In this document: one piece after another, positions 17,293-26,447 of the stretch
Layout of the letters: each line of letters begins with the position of its first letter
Position numbering within the stretch: position 1 is the stretch's first letter
Assembly (NCBI GenBank): GCA_903885665.1
Contig: CAISJL010000013.1
Span: 1-64,000 of the forward strand
Direction of reading: 5' to 3'
DNA from: an uncultured beta proteobacterium
GTDB lineage: Bacteria; Pseudomonadota; Gammaproteobacteria; Burkholderiales; SG8-41
DNA length: 64,000 nucleotides
Program-made: the position numbers and the translations under genes
The notes under the pieces: model-generated
The model's input: the letters and a program-made list of their open reading frames with translations, nothing else
Told to the model about the DNA's origin: nothing
The model's database searches: none

Positions 17293-18450
17293 ATGCCATT
17301 AATGCCACTACATCTGATTATTATACTGACCACCATCAATTTTATTACGCAAAAAGGGTGTCGAATACTGCTGACCTTGTATGCAACGAATTTAGGTGCA
17401 GGTCCACTCGAAACTGGTGTAATGTTTGCATTATATGGTTTATTTCCATTTTTATTAGCTGTTATGGCTGGGCGATTAGCGGATCGATTTGATAATCGAC
17501 TGCTGATGTACTGGGGCCTGAGTACTTATACAATTAGCTTAGCGATCCCATTTTTTCTACCTAACCTGAGCACTCTCTATTGGGTTGCTCCTATTTGGAG
17601 CGTTACCAGTATGCTTTGGGTGGTTGCCACTCAAAATTTAATTGGCATTATCTCTACAAAAGAGACGCGGACCCAAAACTTCAGCTTTTATAGCTTAGGC
17701 GAATCTCTTGCATCAATTGCAGGTCCAATTATCGTTGGCGTATCTATCGATTATTGGTCACACTTGCCAACTTTTTTAGTATTAGCGGCAATACCTGGAC
17801 TATGCACTGCGATCATTCTCTTTAACCGTCAACGACTACCTACACCCGAGATCAAACCGTCCGTCGAGAATCATAAACAACAGTTGATGGACTTGCTACG
17901 TCTGCCTGCGATGCGTAATGCTTTGCTAACAAATGCTGTAGTGATGGCCGGATTAGATCTGTTCAATCTCTATATGCCCATTTATGGTCATAGCTTGCAT
18001 TTCTCAGCGACGACTATTGGCTTAGTCATGGGTGCTTTTGGTGCAGCGGCTTTTGTCACGCGAACAGCTCTGCCTACACTCACAAAATGCTGGACTGAGA
18101 AAACCGTCTTAATGGGGGCCTTAGCTATTTCTGGATGTGTATTTATTGCTATACCGTTCACGGCTAGTGCCCCTTGGTTGGCATTTTCAGCCTTCTTGCT
18201 TGGGTTAGGTCTAGGCTGCGGCCAGCCCTTATCTATGGTACTGGCTTTTAACGCTGGGCCTCCTGGGCGCTCAGCGGAAGCCCTTTCAGTACGGCTGGCG
18301 GTAAGCTATGGCGCACACGTAGTAGTTCCGCCAATGTTTGGTGTCATTGGAAGTCTATTAGGTATGGCGCCAATTTTCTGGACTTGTGCTGTAGTGATGG
18401 GCAGTGGCGCTTATTTAAATTATCAGCCTAAGAACCCACCTATGCAGTGA
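17293..18450 (+). CDS. MFS transporter
   Basis: A 385-residue carrier with about 12 hydrophobic segments and the MFS loop signature GRLADRFDNR between helices 2 and 3 (near residues 60-70). It opens with MPLMPLHLIIILTTINF, which suits a first helix; no clear ribosome binding site is visible and the Met at codon 4 is an alternative. The gene stands between the divergent Sir2 gene and a convergent metallo-beta-lactamase-fold gene. The substrate cannot be assigned. Confidence 0.85.
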   Translation: MPLMPLHLIIILTTINFITQKGCRILLTLYATNLGAGPLETGVMFALYGLFPFLLAVMAGRLADRFDNRLLMYWGLSTYTISLAIPFFLPNLSTLYWVAPIWSVTSMLWVVATQNLIGIISTKETRTQNFSFYSLGESLASIAGPIIVGVSIDYWSHLPTFLVLAAIPGLCTAIILFNRQRLPTPEIKPSVENHKQQLMDLLRLPAMRNALLTNAVVMAGLDLFNLYMPIYGHSLHFSATTIGLVMGAFGAAAFVTRTALPTLTKCWTEKTVLMGALAISGCVFIAIPFTASAPWLAFSAFLLGLGLGCGQPLSMVLAFNAGPPGRSAEALSVRLAVSYGAHVVVPPMFGVIGSLLGMAPIFWTCAVVMGSGAYLNYQPKNPPMQ

Positions 18451-18520
18451 TTACTTATCTACCAGTCGCGACGTATCCAGCACTCACACACTGAGGTCAA
18501 TAAACGGTTAAACCATTCAT

Positions 18521-19486
18521 TTAAGGGTAAGCATTCTCTGCCCTACCGGTAGTCAGTAAATGATAGTAACTACTGATAAATAAATTCATGCGATAGTAGT
18601 TTCGAATATGGCTATAGGATTCAAATTTAATATTCCGAATAATTTCATCTTTGCTCATTCCTTTGGCAAATGCAGCTCGCATACCCTGATCAAAATCTTG
18701 CAGCATTTTAGCCTCATGTAATACATCCGCTTTATTCCCAATATCGCCATGGCCTCCTAAATATATATCCACATCCATCTTTGCAATTGTTTCTAAAATA
18801 GAGACCCATCCTGCAATCGAAGGGGTAAATGATGGGTTTGGCCAACTCTCTTTTGAAAATGGCCCTCCCGCAAAGAATACTCGCTCTTTTGGAAATCTCA
18901 CGAAGGTATCACCGGGGTTCTGTCCTGCACCCATATACAAAATCTCTACAATGCGTCCACCTACATTTAATGTCATTGATGAATCAAATGTAATATCGGG
19001 CAAGACTAATTGCACAGCCTTGCCATCAAATTGCATTTGTTTAAAATAACCCTGACGGCGCTTCATCTCCAATCCAAAATGATGTTGCATCATGCCCGCA
19101 GTATCTCGATGTGCAATAAATAATGCACCCTCGCGCTTAAATACTGTGTTACCAAAGTAGTGGTCTCCATGTGCATGGGTATTAATAACCCAGCGAATTG
19201 GTTTGTCTGTAGTTTTACGAATCGCTACCAAAAGTTCTTCAGCGCGTTTGGGATGCTGCCTCGTATCAATAACTAACACACCTTCAGATGTCACTAACCA
19301 AGCATTATTAGATTCTTGATGATGATATTGAAAATACAGACCGGGGGCGACTTCTGTAACCTTAATGGGGACGTCTTTCTCATCCACCTCACCGGCACCT
19401 GTGGCTTGGGCCCATGAAAATCCACAGAAAATCAACATGAATAACACCGCAATCCATTTTTTGATACTTTCCAAACCTTTTATCAT
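18521..19486 (-). CDS. Exported metallo-beta-lactamase-fold protein with missing metal ligands
   Basis: The start is set at 19486, where AGGAGG precedes the ATG; the protein then has a clear signal peptide (WIAVLFMLIFCGFSWAQA). The first metal motif is intact: His104, His106, Asp108, His109 in THAHGDH. The later ligands are not: the usual GHTPGD is GQNPGD, so the His196-equivalent is Gln189, and the usual FAGD is FAGG, so the bridging Asp221-equivalent is Gly208. His246 in GGHGD is kept. It may bind one metal or have lost hydrolase activity. It is periplasmic by prediction and convergent with the MFS gene. Confidence 0.8.
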   Translation of the reverse strand: MIKGLESIKKWIAVLFMLIFCGFSWAQATGAGEVDEKDVPIKVTEVAPGLYFQYHHQESNNAWLVTSEGVLVIDTRQHPKRAEELLVAIRKTTDKPIRWVINTHAHGDHYFGNTVFKREGALFIAHRDTAGMMQHHFGLEMKRRQGYFKQMQFDGKAVQLVLPDITFDSSMTLNVGGRIVEILYMGAGQNPGDTFVRFPKERVFFAGGPFSKESWPNPSFTPSIAGWVSILETIAKMDVDIYLGGHGDIGNKADVLHEAKMLQDFDQGMRAAFAKGMSKDEIIRNIKFESYSHIRNYYRMNLFISSYYHLLTTGRAENAYP

Positions 19487-19687
19487 GACGCATCCTCCTG
19501 TTCTTCGACTGTATCGCTTATATTCACGCAAGCACTCATCATCGTATAATATTCTAACCAAACCTAAAAGAAGACAAAAAAGTCATTTAATCTCCATATC
19601 GATCTAAACACTATGAAACAGATATTCCTAAGCTGATTCTTATCCTATACGATCTCATAAAATAATACTCATTATTGGAGGCAGGTC

Positions 19688-20659
19688 ATGAATAAATCTC
19701 TACGTTCAATCATCAGCACGCTCACGCTGGGGCTAATAATCACAACCATACAGGCCCAAAATTATCCAAACCGCGCTATACGTATCCTTATACCCTTTAC
19801 TGTCGGTAGCGCTGCAGATGTCATAGCGCGTGCTATCGAGCCTGCGTTACGTGACCGACTTGGGCAAGCAATTGTGATTGACAATCGCGGCGGTGCCGGC
19901 GGCAATATTGCTGCTGAGCTTGCTGCTAAAAGCGTGCCTGATGGATATACCTTAATGATGGGCACAATTGGCACGCATGCGATTAATTTAAGTTTATATT
20001 CAAAGCTAAACTATCACCCAATTACCAGCTTTACACCCATTACTAAAGTTGGAGACAGTCCCAATATTTTAGTTGTTAATCCCAGTGTCCCAGCAAAAAC
20101 AGTCAAAGAGCTAATCCAAATCGCTAAAAATAAACCAGGTATATTAAATTACGGCACTTCGGGCTCTGGCACTTCTGTGCATTTGTCAGCTGAGCTATTT
20201 AATAACATGGCCAAAGTTAAAACGATCCACGTACCGTTCAAAGGTGCTGCAGAAGCATTAACCGCACTTATTTCTGGGCAAACCGATTTAATGTTTGCCA
20301 GCATGTCTTCTGCAATCCCAATGATTAAAGCAAATCGTCTCCGGCCTCTGGGTGTCACCTCTCCAACTCGCACCGCTGCACTGCCTGAGATACCCACAAT
20401 CTCTGAAGCTGGATTGCCTGGTTTTAATGCTGTTGCATGGTATGGCTTAGTGGGACCTGCAGGGCTACCCATTGCAATAGTGAGTGCTCTGAATAAAGCT
20501 ATGCTCGATTGCCTAGCACAGCCCGATGTCAAAGCACGCCTAGCCAACTCTGGCGTCGAAACTGTTCCCGGTAATTCAGAGGAGTTTCGTAAATTAATTG
20601 AGTCTGAAATACCTAAATGGGCAGCAGTAGTTAAAGCTTCTGGCGCAAAAGCTGATTAA
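19688..20659 (+). CDS. Bug/TctC-family periplasmic solute receptor
   Basis: Bug receptor of 323 residues: signal peptide to about residue 22, then YPNRAIRILIPFTVGSAAD, DNRGGAGG, PDGYTLM and HVPFKG. The start is supported by GGAGG seven bases upstream. It is divergent from the metallo-beta-lactamase-fold gene and convergent with the quinone-oxidoreductase-like gene. The ligand is unknown and no permease is linked. Confidence 0.92.
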   Translation: MNKSLRSIISTLTLGLIITTIQAQNYPNRAIRILIPFTVGSAADVIARAIEPALRDRLGQAIVIDNRGGAGGNIAAELAAKSVPDGYTLMMGTIGTHAINLSLYSKLNYHPITSFTPITKVGDSPNILVVNPSVPAKTVKELIQIAKNKPGILNYGTSGSGTSVHLSAELFNNMAKVKTIHVPFKGAAEALTALISGQTDLMFASMSSAIPMIKANRLRPLGVTSPTRTAALPEIPTISEAGLPGFNAVAWYGLVGPAGLPIAIVSALNKAMLDCLAQPDVKARLANSGVETVPGNSEEFRKLIESEIPKWAAVVKASGAKAD

Positions 20660-20673
20660 TTCAGCTTTTGCAG

Positions 20674-21645
20674 CTACGCTATCCTAACTACAATCTTACC
20701 AACCATAGCGCTTGCTTCCATATGCGCCTTAGCGGCGGCTAATTGATCAAAATTAAACACTTTATCAACAATCGGAATCATTCTGCCATTTTGCAAGGCA
20801 GGTAGCATATCCCTTATAAACCCAGCAGCAGATTCAGCACGCCCACTCACCGGTAAACGAGCATTTGATACGCCAAAAATTTCTAAGCGGCCAACATGCA
20901 CTGCATTTAAATCAATCTCTGCGCTAAATTGGTTGTCAACATAACCCACAGTTGCTAGGCGGCCACGGAAAGCCAAGCATCGCACGCACTCAGCAAATAC
21001 CGATCCACCAACACCGTTAACGACTAAATCAACACCATGACCACCCGTTGCAGCTCTAACAGCTTCTGCGAAATCAGGTTGACGTGTTGCAATGCCTACA
21101 TCAAGACCAATTGTTTTTAACTGATCCAGTTTTTGCTGTGACCCAGAAGTCCCAATACTCTTTGCACCCAGCTCTTTCGCCATATGAATACTGGCCATCC
21201 CTGCGCCTGAAGATGCCCCCATCACTAACAATGTCTCACCTGCCTGTAGATGTCCATACATCACTATGGCTTCATAAGCCGTAATATAACTCACTGGAAC
21301 AGCAGCGGCCTGCTCCCATGATAAGCATTTGGGTTTAGGCATGAGTTGATGTATATCCATGACTGCATACTCTGAAAAACCACCACGTACTCGGCCAAAC
21401 ACCTCATCACCGATTTGAATCCCTGAGATACCATCACCTACAGCGTGAACAATGCCTGATGCCTCACCTCCACCCTGTTTTTCTGGCCCTCCATGCACTG
21501 CACCGCCTGCAAAAATCTCGCCACGATTCATTGCAGAAGCAAACACTTTAATCACTACTTCCTGTGATTTAGGTTGCGGTACTGGCATATCGCGGAACTC
21601 TATAAAAGTTTTATGATCTTTAGTAACAATCCATCCTGATTTCAT
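20674..21645 (-). CDS. Zinc-independent MDR oxidoreductase, quinone oxidoreductase-like
   Basis: A medium-chain dehydrogenase/reductase of 323 residues, the usual length for the NADPH:quinone oxidoreductase (Qor) branch. It has a GroES-like N-terminal part with GGGEASGIVHAVG, and a cofactor domain whose dinucleotide loop reads GASSGAGMASI. The structural-zinc Cys cluster and catalytic zinc ligands of classical alcohol dehydrogenases are absent. Such enzymes reduce quinones or enones with NADPH. It lies on the same strand as, and 67 bases after, another Bug receptor gene. Confidence 0.85.
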   Translation of the reverse strand: MKSGWIVTKDHKTFIEFRDMPVPQPKSQEVVIKVFASAMNRGEIFAGGAVHGGPEKQGGGEASGIVHAVGDGISGIQIGDEVFGRVRGGFSEYAVMDIHQLMPKPKCLSWEQAAAVPVSYITAYEAIVMYGHLQAGETLLVMGASSGAGMASIHMAKELGAKSIGTSGSQQKLDQLKTIGLDVGIATRQPDFAEAVRAATGGHGVDLVVNGVGGSVFAECVRCLAFRGRLATVGYVDNQFSAEIDLNAVHVGRLEIFGVSNARLPVSGRAESAAGFIRDMLPALQNGRMIPIVDKVFNFDQLAAAKAHMEASAMVGKIVVRIA

Positions 21646-21711
21646 GATTTTTCCAATGTATAAAAAATTTGATTAAGAAATTAATCAGCTCTACATAATG
21701 TATCAAACTAC

Positions 21712-22713
21712 TTACTCCATCGCCATTTCACTCACGATCGGCCCCCAACGACGTAACTCCTTCTGTACAAATTGCGCGGTACGCTCGGGAGAGGTGCTGA
21801 CAACAGGTTCGGCACCTGCCTGCCTTAAAAACTCTTGCATCTGTGATAGCGCCATAATTTTAGCATTGGCTTGACTGAGGGCATCTACAACTGCACGCGG
21901 CGTATTGGCCGGCAAAAACAATGCATTAAAAGCTTGCACAACCAACTCTGGCATACCAGCTTGTCCCGATGTTGGAACATCAGGCACTGCATGTAAACGC
22001 TCTTCAGCACAAATCACCAACATTCGAATGCGGCCTGCTTTGTGATACTGCAGTGGGGCAGGACTAATCGTTGGCATATAGACAGGAATATGTCCTGCGA
22101 CCAAGTCGCTAAGGCCCGGACCTGCCCCCTTATACGGAATATGAACCATCTTTAAATCACCGCCTAATTTTTTTAACAACTCGCCTGTCAAATGCGTGAT
22201 GCTTCCGGTGCCAGCCGAACCATACGATAACTGCCCAGGATTCTTTTTCGCAAAATTCACCAGCTCTTTTAACGCCTTAACTGGCATCGATGGGTGCACT
22301 GCAACTCCAGTAGGCACCATTGTGATAATCCCTAATGGGGTGAAATCTTTAATTGGGTCATAGCCCAAATTTTTATTACCTAATGGATTTAGCACATGAG
22401 TAGTAGTGTTAGCGATGAGTAACGTATGGCCATCTGGTTTAGCGCGAACAACCTCCATTGCACCTATTGCCCCAGATGCACCCGCGCGATTATCAATCAC
22501 TATAGCCTGCCCTAATACTCGGGTCATCTCCTGAGCCCAACGCCTACCAATGATGTCATTAACACCCCCAGGTGCAAACGGCACCACAAGACGAATTGGA
22601 CGATCAGGAAACTTAGTTTGTGCAGCCGATTGGCATACTGCGCCATACATGAATATGAAAATTAAGATCGACCGCTTTAGATTCAAAGACTCCAAACGCC
22701 AAATCGACGACAT
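21712..22713 (-). CDS. Bug/TctC-family periplasmic solute receptor
   Basis: Bug receptor with FPDRPIRLVVPFAPGGVND, DNRAGASG, PDGHTLL and HIPYKG. The track begins at a TTG; the ATG at 22713 has AAGGAGA seven bases upstream and is the better start, giving 333 residues. The signal segment (RSILIFIFMYGAVCQSAAQ) follows. It probably shares a transcript with the oxidoreductase gene downstream. In place of the usual PDGYT it has PDGHT. Confidence 0.9.
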   Translation of the reverse strand: MSSIWRLESLNLKRSILIFIFMYGAVCQSAAQTKFPDRPIRLVVPFAPGGVNDIIGRRWAQEMTRVLGQAIVIDNRAGASGAIGAMEVVRAKPDGHTLLIANTTTHVLNPLGNKNLGYDPIKDFTPLGIITMVPTGVAVHPSMPVKALKELVNFAKKNPGQLSYGSAGTGSITHLTGELLKKLGGDLKMVHIPYKGAGPGLSDLVAGHIPVYMPTISPAPLQYHKAGRIRMLVICAEERLHAVPDVPTSGQAGMPELVVQAFNALFLPANTPRAVVDALSQANAKIMALSQMQEFLRQAGAEPVVSTSPERTAQFVQKELRRWGPIVSEMAME

Positions 22714-22958
22714 GCACAACTCTCCTTCAAAGTTACCTTATGAATACAATCACTTAAATTGCATTTTTTACGTTTACAGAAAGAATAGAGTTAGCATTCT
22801 CATGTCTTAGAGCAATCATACAACATGAGCTAATATGCACAAAAAACACACACAATAGCTAAACTTCAATCATAGTCGTGATGCTAAATCGTATCTCTCA
22901 TTTGCGCAACTGACTACAATGCTGGGCGTCCGTTAATTAAACGGGTCCGATTAAGTCA

Positions 22959-25900
22959 TTACACCTGATAATTCCACTCTCGCCACCCGCCCAGTAATGG
23001 AAAATACAATCCCATACAAATATTCTTATGACCCAAGGCGCTCAGGAATTCCGCATAGCGTTCTAATTGTGGGCGATAACGTTCTTGCTCATTATTTAAG
23101 AATTGCTCAATACCAGACCCTGTATGTGCACTTGTCTTATAGTCAATAACCCACCTGACACCTGCAGCATCAATAAATGTGCGGTCTATAACGATATTGA
23201 GCAATTGCGTACCATTTAATCCTGTTAACTTTAGCTCAGCCTGGGCATCTGGATGCGCAGCTAATAACCATCGACCTCGTTTATCGTTCAGGGTTTCTTG
23301 CAAAGCTTTAATCACTCGCTCTATTGAAGTATTCAGTTCAGACTCTGGAACGCCTAGGCGAGTTAATTCGCGCTGCCAACGCGGTCTTAGCTCAACAATA
23401 CGCACCAGGGGCCATTGCTCTAGACCTTGATCGGCGATTGATTGCAGACCTCTATGCACCACAGTACCCACATGCATAGCGCTTGCAGAAGCCCAATTAA
23501 ACTCCACTTCACCGAGACGAGTTCCAAGCAATTCTGGCTCTACAGGATTGGAGTTCTGATGAATTGCTAACGGTAATTGCGGTCTCGACCAGTCAATAGG
23601 TAATCGGTAGTACCTTAGCGCCTCTAGCGAAATAGTATCTGATGAATGAGAATTATGAACTTCTTCTGAATTAGTATTTTGCGATAGACTAATATATTGA
23701 CTGGATATTGCAGGCCACAAACGCGCCAACAAAGAGCGGCTATTGGGAATAATCTCTTTGGCTGTTTGATCACTTGAAGTTGACGCTTGAGCGTTGTTAT
23801 TATTAGGATCGAGACTTTTTTGTTTATTTTTAATCTGTCCAATCAAGTGTAAAACTGACCTAGCACGAGTTGCTGCAACATACAATAGTCGTGCATCCTC
23901 GTGCTGCGATTTAAGACTTTCTAAACCATTCATATAACTATAAAGGGAGTCATTACTGTGACTATTACTGTTACTTAAGGGCGCTAACAGTAAATAAGGT
24001 GAGCTGCCTGGACGTCGGCGCTCATTCCATTGTAGTAATTGATTTTTATTGCTTCTGGGAGCGCGGCCCAAACTGGGAACAATCACAACATCAAACTCCA
24101 GACCTTTCGCTTTATGGATAGTCATCAACTGCAAACGTGCAGAGCACTGGGTATCTGGCAATGCAAACAGTTGTTGCACTTGCTCCGTCAAGACTTCAAA
24201 ATCTAATAAATCACCTGCTGTTTGATGCGCTTCTAGCAAGTTGAAGAATACATGTGCATCAGCAAGATCAACGGCTAGCTCTAAGCAAGCCGGCCCACCT
24301 AGCGCCAACCAAGCGCCTTCAACCCAGCGCGATAAAGACACCCGGCGACGTTGTGTAATAAAAGTCGCCAAAGTATTTCGCAGTTTAAGGATTCGAACTT
24401 GTCCGTCCATTGATAATTGCTGAAAACGCAATTCGTCGTTGATGGCCTCCCAAATTACACGCTGTTGATCATCTGCAAGCAAATGCGTTAAATCCGCTAA
24501 TGAAATACCACACCATGGAGCGCGCAACACCGCTAGCCAAGCAATGCTGTCGGCACTGTGCAGTAATGCACGGGTTAGCGCAAATAAATCCTGAACTACA
24601 GGACGCTCACCAAGTGCTTCAATATCAATCGCCTGAAAACTAATATTTTGTTTTTTGAGTAATGGAATCAAACTCACCAAATGACTACGATTACGCACTA
24701 GCACTGCAATCGTACTCACATCACTGGCTAAGCTTTCACGTATCAATTTGAATACTAAGTCAGCTTCTTGCTCACGATCCATAGTGGTCATGGAATGCAG
24801 TTTCACTAAGCCACCAATAGTGTCCTGACGAGCGCACGTAGACGCAGAATATGTTACTGCACCATTTAGTAGATCATCCTGTTTAGGCAACACTTTTTCA
24901 AATGTGTGATTAACCCATTCCACTATCCCTGGTTGGGATCGAAAGTTAACACTGAGCATTAATGGACGCAAGGGTATCCCTGCAATTCCATCTTGCCGAA
25001 CAGACAAATACAATCCAACATCAGCCTGTCGGAACCGATAAATGGATTGCATTGGATCACCCACCACAAACAAGGTTCTACCATCGCCCTCTTCCCAACC
25101 TTGCACTAATCGCTCAATTAATCTGCGCTGCCCTGCTGCTGTGTCTTGAAACTCATCGATCAAAAGATGATGGATACGATAGTCTAGGCTAAGGGCTAAA
25201 TCAGTTGGATTGTCATCAGCGCCTAATGCCTCTAATGCTGCTAAAGCGATGGCTTGAAAATCTGCTTCATGACGCTCACCCATCACAATATTCAGTTGTG
25301 CCGCTAACACAGGCAATATTTGCAATAGCGCCCCTAGCACTTGCCATTGCTTCTCTGTGTAAGTCGGCAATGGCAACGACCTTACTGTGAGTAATGCCTT
25401 CAGGCACTGCCTATCGACTGTCGCTAGTCGACCCAGCAAGGCGATAGCCTCCGGCTTACGGGGGTCTTTGGGAGGGAATCCATTATTTTTATTTAAGCTC
25501 TTGCGGACTTCATCATCCTTGGTAAACATGAAATGCATTATTCCATGCCATAAAGCCAAATCTACAACTTGATCTCTAATGCATCCATCCCAATCAAGGC
25601 AAGCTCGTAATGGAGTATCAATACCCATACTTTCTAATTGACTTGCAGCGTGACGAGTTAACTGAATCAGCGACTGTAAATCTTCAATTGGTAATTGATG
25701 TATAAACCGTAGCGCTTGTGTTAGGCCAGCCTCAATCTCGATTACTAAAGATGCCTCCAAAATCGCTCTTGTTTTAGCGGTATCAGCACCATGACCGCAC
25801 AAATGATCCAGCCATTGATCACGCTTACTTAACATCTCAATAAATAAGTTTGCAACCTTGATCTGGTTGTTGTCTAGATGTAGTAACAAAGTTGCAATGG

Positions 25901-26447
25901 TTGTCTTGTAAATTATTTCCTCATCAAGCAACGCTAACGTTCGGCGCGCTGCCTCAGCGTACAATATTTGAGGTATTGTAGTAATCTTTGGCTGCCCTCC
26001 AAGCCGCGACATCACCGGCATCTGCCTAGCCAATGATTGGCATAAAGCATCAATTGTCTGTATCCGTAATCGATTCGGATTTTGATCTATATTCCAACTT
26101 TTTTTTGCTGCATGCAATCTAACTGCGCGCGCTAATTTCCATGTTTGTAGCTGATGTGCTGCCTTTGGCGCTTGCTCCTGTTCTGCGCTATATAGTGCGG
26201 CCAATACTCTAGCGCGCATTTCCGCTGCAGCCTTACGGGTAAAAGTAATCGCAATAATTTCTTCAGGCGAATCCACTGTAACCAGAAGAGCAAGTATCCG
26301 TTGAATTAATAATTCAGTTTTACCAGACCCCGCAGGCGCTTGAACAATATAGGAGTGGTAAACATCTAACGCCTGTTCACGCTGTGCGGCATCTGCGGGT
26401 AATGTAAGCATCTCGCTACACCACACCCAGGGCTTGATTAGAGTCAT
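22959..26447 (-). CDS. AddA-like UvrD-family helicase with C-terminal nuclease domain
   Basis: This is a large (1162-residue) DNA helicase-nuclease subunit for processing double-strand breaks. Walker A QAPAGSGKTELL is at about 36-47, motif Ia/II sequences include ITFTRKAAAEMR and LLIDEFQDT, and DPMQSIYRFRQAD is a UvrD motif III. MTIHKAKGLEFDVV is motif V. A RecB-type PD-(D/E)XK nuclease motif, WVIDYKTS, lies near residue 1100. The ATG overlaps the upstream AddB-like gene by 32 bases and has GAGGGA seven bases before it. The two-gene layout resembles AddAB/AdnAB rather than RecBCD. An internal patch of Asn/Ser-rich codons near residues 870-930 is probably a linker. Confidence 0.85.
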   Translation of the reverse strand: MTLIKPWVWCSEMLTLPADAAQREQALDVYHSYIVQAPAGSGKTELLIQRILALLVTVDSPEEIIAITFTRKAAAEMRARVLAALYSAEQEQAPKAAHQLQTWKLARAVRLHAAKKSWNIDQNPNRLRIQTIDALCQSLARQMPVMSRLGGQPKITTIPQILYAEAARRTLALLDEEIIYKTTIATLLLHLDNNQIKVANLFIEMLSKRDQWLDHLCGHGADTAKTRAILEASLVIEIEAGLTQALRFIHQLPIEDLQSLIQLTRHAASQLESMGIDTPLRACLDWDGCIRDQVVDLALWHGIMHFMFTKDDEVRKSLNKNNGFPPKDPRKPEAIALLGRLATVDRQCLKALLTVRSLPLPTYTEKQWQVLGALLQILPVLAAQLNIVMGERHEADFQAIALAALEALGADDNPTDLALSLDYRIHHLLIDEFQDTAAGQRRLIERLVQGWEEGDGRTLFVVGDPMQSIYRFRQADVGLYLSVRQDGIAGIPLRPLMLSVNFRSQPGIVEWVNHTFEKVLPKQDDLLNGAVTYSASTCARQDTIGGLVKLHSMTTMDREQEADLVFKLIRESLASDVSTIAVLVRNRSHLVSLIPLLKKQNISFQAIDIEALGERPVVQDLFALTRALLHSADSIAWLAVLRAPWCGISLADLTHLLADDQQRVIWEAINDELRFQQLSMDGQVRILKLRNTLATFITQRRRVSLSRWVEGAWLALGGPACLELAVDLADAHVFFNLLEAHQTAGDLLDFEVLTEQVQQLFALPDTQCSARLQLMTIHKAKGLEFDVVIVPSLGRAPRSNKNQLLQWNERRRPGSSPYLLLAPLSNSNSHSNDSLYSYMNGLESLKSQHEDARLLYVAATRARSVLHLIGQIKNKQKSLDPNNNNAQASTSSDQTAKEIIPNSRSLLARLWPAISSQYISLSQNTNSEEVHNSHSSDTISLEALRYYRLPIDWSRPQLPLAIHQNSNPVEPELLGTRLGEVEFNWASASAMHVGTVVHRGLQSIADQGLEQWPLVRIVELRPRWQRELTRLGVPESELNTSIERVIKALQETLNDKRGRWLLAAHPDAQAELKLTGLNGTQLLNIVIDRTFIDAAGVRWVIDYKTSAHTGSGIEQFLNNEQERYRPQLERYAEFLSALGHKNICMGLYFPLLGGWREWNYQV

